A stretch of 45,874 nt of DNA from Planctomycetota bacterium (GTDB lineage: Bacteria > Planctomycetota > J058 > JAJDCP01), in contig JAJDCP010000067.1 in NCBI GenBank assembly GCA_029260765.1, positions 1 through 45,874 of the forward strand, given 5' to 3'. Below the pieces are notes generated by a model that worked only from the letters and a program-made list of their open reading frames with translations, made no database searches and was not told where the DNA came from. The position numbers and the translations under genes were made by a program. Within the stretch, counting starts at the first letter, position 1. Each line of letters begins with the position of its first letter. Shown here piece after piece: positions 42,928 to 45,874 of this stretch.

Positions 42928-42928
42928 G

Positions 42929-44197
42929 ATGGCCCCGGGCGAACGCCTGCTGCGACTCCGCAGGTCCGTGCTCGGCAGCCTGCTCTGCTGCCTGCTCGCC
43001 TGGGTCGGCGGTTGCCAGGCGCCTGCCCGCCAGCCCGAAGCTACTGGGCCCCGCGCTCAAATCGAGCTGCAAGCACTCCAGCCCGACAGCCTGCAACTGG
43101 CCCGCCACGACCTGGCTTGGATCATCACGGCTACGGACTTCGCCCAACACGGGCTGAGCGAACATGCCTGTGAGGACCGCTTGAGCGAGATCCTGCAGGC
43201 CCAGCGAGATCGGCCCGTGGCGGCCATCGAGGTCCCGATCAACCTCCAGCGCCTGCAGTACCACGGGCGGATTGTGCCGTCGCTCGCGGGTGTGGTGCCC
43301 GCCAGTGATCAGGTCCAGCCTGCGGCGCGCCGTTTTGTGGAGGCCCTCGATGGTTGGTACCACCAGTGGAGCTATGGGGAGGAGCTCTCGCTGCTCAGCC
43401 GGGATGACGGCCGGGCCGCGCAGCTGGTAGTTTTCGCCCTCATCCGTGCCTGGCTGATCCTGGAGCGGCTCTTTCCCAGCGTGCACATGGCGCTGTTCGC
43501 TGCCTGGGACGATGAAGAACGCGCCCGGGCGTCCGACCCCGATGCGCCCTGGCTCAACCTGCACAGCCGCACGGTCTTTGCCCTGAACAGCTATCCACGC
43601 TACACCGCCGTCAGCAGTTACCTGTTGGGCGTGCCCGACGCTAGCGCCGAGGGACCGCCGGTCTACCACAACCTGCCTGTCACCATGCTGAACCTCACGG
43701 GAATGCAAGGCACCGGCAGCAGCCAGGTCTACGGCCTGAACGACGCGGACAGCTTCCACCTCTACCTGCGCGATGGCCTGGTCGAGACGTTCGTACACGA
43801 GGGGTTGCACAACCGCATCGCCCGATCCCTGGGGAGCGACCCGTTTCTCCAGCGCCTGAAGGCATTGCCTCCCGCGGTGTCTGTGGCCGCCGAAGAGGCC
43901 TTTGTGACCCAGAGCAGCTTGCGCTTTGCGCGCGAAGCCCTGGCTGTGTCTGCGGCTGTGCTCCGTTTCTACCAGACCATGCTGCAGCATACGCACCTGC
44001 CCGCCCTGGGTATCGACGTCGCCAACCGGACCGTCAGCGCCCAGGGCTGGCAGTGGCTGCGTAGCCTGGAACAGCGCATGGACGGTGCGCGCGTCTGGCG
44101 GCCCGAACGGGTGGGCGGAGCGGCGTTGGACGGCGTTCTCACTGGACGCCCCGTCGAGCTACCGGAGTTCTTTGAGCTCGGCATGCTGCATTGGTAG
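42929..44197 (+). CDS. Putative lipoprotein with HExxH metallopeptidase-like motif
   Basis: 422 residues from ATG 42929, one base after the preceding stop. A signal peptide (SVLGSLLCCLLAWVGGC) ends in a lipobox-like WVGGC, so the protein is probably lipid-anchored in the envelope. His290-Glu-Gly-Leu-His294 in ETFVHEGLHNRI is a zincin-type HExxH motif, and about 40 residues later AAEEAFVTQ could supply a Glu ligand as in gluzincins. The rest is mostly helical with several Trp/Tyr-rich stretches (VEALDGWYHQWSYGEELSLL). I do not recognise a named family, and zinc binding is inferred only from the motif. It is co-oriented with the dienelactone hydrolase and convergent with the next gene. Confidence 0.7.
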   Translation: MAPGERLLRLRRSVLGSLLCCLLAWVGGCQAPARQPEATGPRAQIELQALQPDSLQLARHDLAWIITATDFAQHGLSEHACEDRLSEILQAQRDRPVAAIEVPINLQRLQYHGRIVPSLAGVVPASDQVQPAARRFVEALDGWYHQWSYGEELSLLSRDDGRAAQLVVFALIRAWLILERLFPSVHMALFAAWDDEERARASDPDAPWLNLHSRTVFALNSYPRYTAVSSYLLGVPDASAEGPPVYHNLPVTMLNLTGMQGTGSSQVYGLNDADSFHLYLRDGLVETFVHEGLHNRIARSLGSDPFLQRLKALPPAVSVAAEEAFVTQSSLRFAREALAVSAAVLRFYQTMLQHTHLPALGIDVANRTVSAQGWQWLRSLEQRMDGARVWRPERVGGAALDGVLTGRPVELPEFFELGMLHW

Positions 44198-44249
44198 CTC
44201 GGACGGCTGCCAGGGACCAACGAGTCTCTGGACAGCGGGGACACCGAGC

Positions 44250-45623
44250 TCAGAACCAGAGTCCCGCGAAGACCGGCGCCCACAATCCGGGGAAGAATCC
44301 CAGCATGATTCCGGAGGAACCCAGAGCTGCCGTCTCCTGACCCGTGCGCCGCGCGACCCATTGGCTGAACGCGAAGCTCAGCACCAGCCAGGGGACGGCG
44401 AGCAGGGCGATGAACGCGAAGAACTTCTGGCCGCCGGCCCAGAACACCAGACTCGCCAGACAGGTTCCCGCCAGCAGGAGCAGTTGCCCAGCAAGGACCC
44501 GCCGTTGCGTGCGCACGATACGCCCCACCAGCCAGGCCAGGCACGCGCACAGCGCGCTGAAGGCAACGACAAAGGCCGCCAGGGGGAGCAGGCTGCGCTC
44601 TGTGGGAAGCAGGTTGAGCCAGACGCCGTGGGTGCCGGCGGCCAAGCAGGCCAGCAACCAGACCGCCGCCAGGCCGCCGACCAGGAAGCCCAGGCCCTTC
44701 CCTGCTCGATGTTCCCGCTCGTTGGGGCGTGCAGAAGCTGCGCCATCGCTCAACAAGGCAGCCTCGCTGCCCCCAGCATGCAGGCGCGGCAGCCCGGCCC
44801 ACAGCAGCAACAGCGCCCCGGCGAGCACCAACAGGCTGCCCAGCTGGCGCAACCACCAGACGCCTGTTGCGGGGTAGGCTCCGGTGTACCCCAAATGCTG
44901 CAGCAACGCCTCCACCAGCGCGCTGTGGTGTGGCTCGAAAGCATGCTCGCAAGCTTCCACCACAACCACCTCGACCGGGACCTGGCTGGCGGCTGCCAGC
45001 TCTTGCTGGCGCGCAGGCTGGGCCAGAAGATCCTGGGCCCCGGTCAGCAGCAGCACCCGCGCCGCAGCCAGACTGTCCGGCACCACGTTGGCCCCCAGTG
45101 AGGCGAAGACCTGCGCCTCGAACCGACCCTGTTTCGCGGCCCGTTGCCCGGCGTACGCCCCCATCGAATGCCCGAGGAACAGGTCGATGCGAGGTTTGCC
45201 GAGGTTGCCTTCCCCCGCCAGTGCGCGTGCTGCCAGCTCGATGTCGTCGCCCAGCGCCTCCCAGACGAAGGGCTCAGCGGAGGCACCGTGACCGCGGAAG
45301 TCGATCACAAGGCATTCGTAGCCAATCTGTGCCAGGCTCTCCCCCAGATGCAGCATGAACTCACGCGAAGAGAGCACACCGTGGGTCAGCAGGGCGGTCT
45401 TCGTGGCTGTGCTGGTCGTGGGCTGGAGATGGGTGGCCGGGACCTGCCACCCGTTGCCCTGCAACAGCCGCATGCTGCGGGCGACACCCTGGGGCTGAGT
45501 GCTGGCCAGCCACAGACCGAGAAGAAGGCACAGACAGCCACAGACCAATAGCCACGCCAGACGCTTGAGACTAAGCCGCGCGGGCTGCTTCGGCGGCGCC
45601 GCTGAAGGCGGTGACGGTTTCAT
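44250..45623 (-). CDS. Membrane-bound alpha/beta hydrolase with multispan C-terminal half
   Basis: 457 residues from ATG 45623, chosen because GGGAGAG precedes it and the residues upstream are not protein-like. One N-terminal span (about 22-40) is followed by an alpha/beta-hydrolase domain (about 75-275): LLTHGVLSSREFM, FRGHGAS, nucleophile Ser153 in FLGHSMGAYAG, Asp in LLTGAQDLL and a final His in EACEHAFEPHH, a full triad. The C-terminal ~180 residues hold five or six hydrophobic segments (LGSLLVLAGALLLLWAG; FLVGGLAAVWLLACLAAG; LLPLAAFVVAFSALCACLAW). The hydrolase domain is probably periplasmic. Substrate unknown. It is convergent with the HExxH lipoprotein gene. Confidence 0.82.
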   Translation of the reverse strand: MKPSPPSAAPPKQPARLSLKRLAWLLVCGCLCLLLGLWLASTQPQGVARSMRLLQGNGWQVPATHLQPTTSTATKTALLTHGVLSSREFMLHLGESLAQIGYECLVIDFRGHGASAEPFVWEALGDDIELAARALAGEGNLGKPRIDLFLGHSMGAYAGQRAAKQGRFEAQVFASLGANVVPDSLAAARVLLLTGAQDLLAQPARQQELAAASQVPVEVVVVEACEHAFEPHHSALVEALLQHLGYTGAYPATGVWWLRQLGSLLVLAGALLLLWAGLPRLHAGGSEAALLSDGAASARPNEREHRAGKGLGFLVGGLAAVWLLACLAAGTHGVWLNLLPTERSLLPLAAFVVAFSALCACLAWLVGRIVRTQRRVLAGQLLLLAGTCLASLVFWAGGQKFFAFIALLAVPWLVLSFAFSQWVARRTGQETAALGSSGIMLGFFPGLWAPVFAGLWF

Positions 45624-45764
45624 GGCTCTCCCGGAGCGGGTGTTGTATGGGCAGCATACCCAGGCGACGCGTGCGCCCTCCGCGTGAGTTAGACAGATGC
45701 GGGTGAGAGTCGGCATGAACAGCGGGTATAGCGACATCAAATGTAGGCTCGTTGGTGCCGAAAA

Positions 45765-45822
45765 GTAGGGGCGGGGTTTACCCCCGCCCGTTCGCTCGGG
45801 AGGGGATAAACCCCTCCCCTAC
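45765..45822. repeat. Intergenic inverted-repeat element with two hairpins
   Basis: The 58-base element starts GTAGGGG and ends CCCCTAC, an exact terminal inverted repeat. Inside are two GC-rich hairpins with A/T loops: GGGCGGGG/CCCCGCCC around TTTA(C) (about 45769-45789) and GGAGGGG/CCCCTCC around ATAAA (about 45799-45818). This is the pattern of dispersed non-coding repeats (REP/MITE-like) found in many copies per genome, but only one copy is in this window, so the repeat nature rests on structure alone. Confidence 0.5.
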
Positions 45823-45874
45823 AAGGAATAGTACCTGGGCCTTGGACACGCGCACAGGCAAACATGTGATTTCT

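Noticed and set aside
1..45874. CRISPR arrays, tRNA or rRNA genes, insertion sequences
   Set aside because: No direct-repeat/spacer pattern, no cloverleaf or rRNA segment and no transposase motif was seen in reading; no search tool was available.

Overview
The window is about 45.9 kb of high-GC DNA from a Gram-negative bacterium. It encodes lipoproteins, an outer-membrane barrel, two very large Ser/Thr kinases and a sigma-54-type promoter. That mix fits Planctomycetota-, Myxococcota- or candidate-phylum-like lineages, but no ribosomal or other marker gene is present, so the phylum cannot be fixed.

Left part (1-16.4 kb): a 5'-truncated thioredoxin-fold protein carries an in-frame TGA exactly where the active-site Cys is expected, with a SECIS-like hairpin just downstream (probable selenoprotein). 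A secreted beta-helix protein, two giant receptor-type Ser/Thr kinases, a lipase-like hydrolase, a hypothetical protein and a small membrane protein follow. The spaces between them hold decayed gene pieces: a DEKW-repeat protein, an SGNH hydrolase, a prenyltransferase/squalene-cyclase-like fragment, an ASPIC/UnbV C-terminus and a small lipoprotein.

Central part (16.4-39.6 kb): this is the most interesting region, a co-directional cluster whose core is a PgsB/CapB-like amide ligase and a PgsC/CapC-like membrane protein, the two core subunits of poly-gamma-glutamate-type polymer synthases. Both are much enlarged; PgsC is internally duplicated and carries a ~700-residue tail. Around them are a 1926-residue TPR lipoprotein ending in a predicted outer-membrane barrel, a HEAT-like cytoplasmic protein, a receiver-only response regulator, a CHASE2 protein with a degenerate histidine-kinase core, and a 1176-residue membrane-anchored periplasmic protein. 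Four junctions are ATGA overlaps. The order suggests a cytoplasm-to-outer-membrane machine that makes and exports an amide-linked polymer. Immediately downstream come a photoactive yellow protein homologue, a PAS histidine kinase and a receiver-GAF-histidine kinase, joined by overlaps. This suggests blue-light control of the polymer machine (inference).

Right part (39.6-45.9 kb): a near-consensus sigma-54 promoter precedes a 24-residue peptide gene with a strong ribosome binding site. Then come a frameshifted GNAT acetyltransferase, an orphan 2-oxoacid oxidoreductase gamma/ferredoxin subunit, a dienelactone hydrolase, an HExxH lipoprotein, an alpha/beta hydrolase with a membrane tail, and an inverted-repeat intergenic element. 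No rRNA, tRNA, CRISPR array or insertion sequence was seen.
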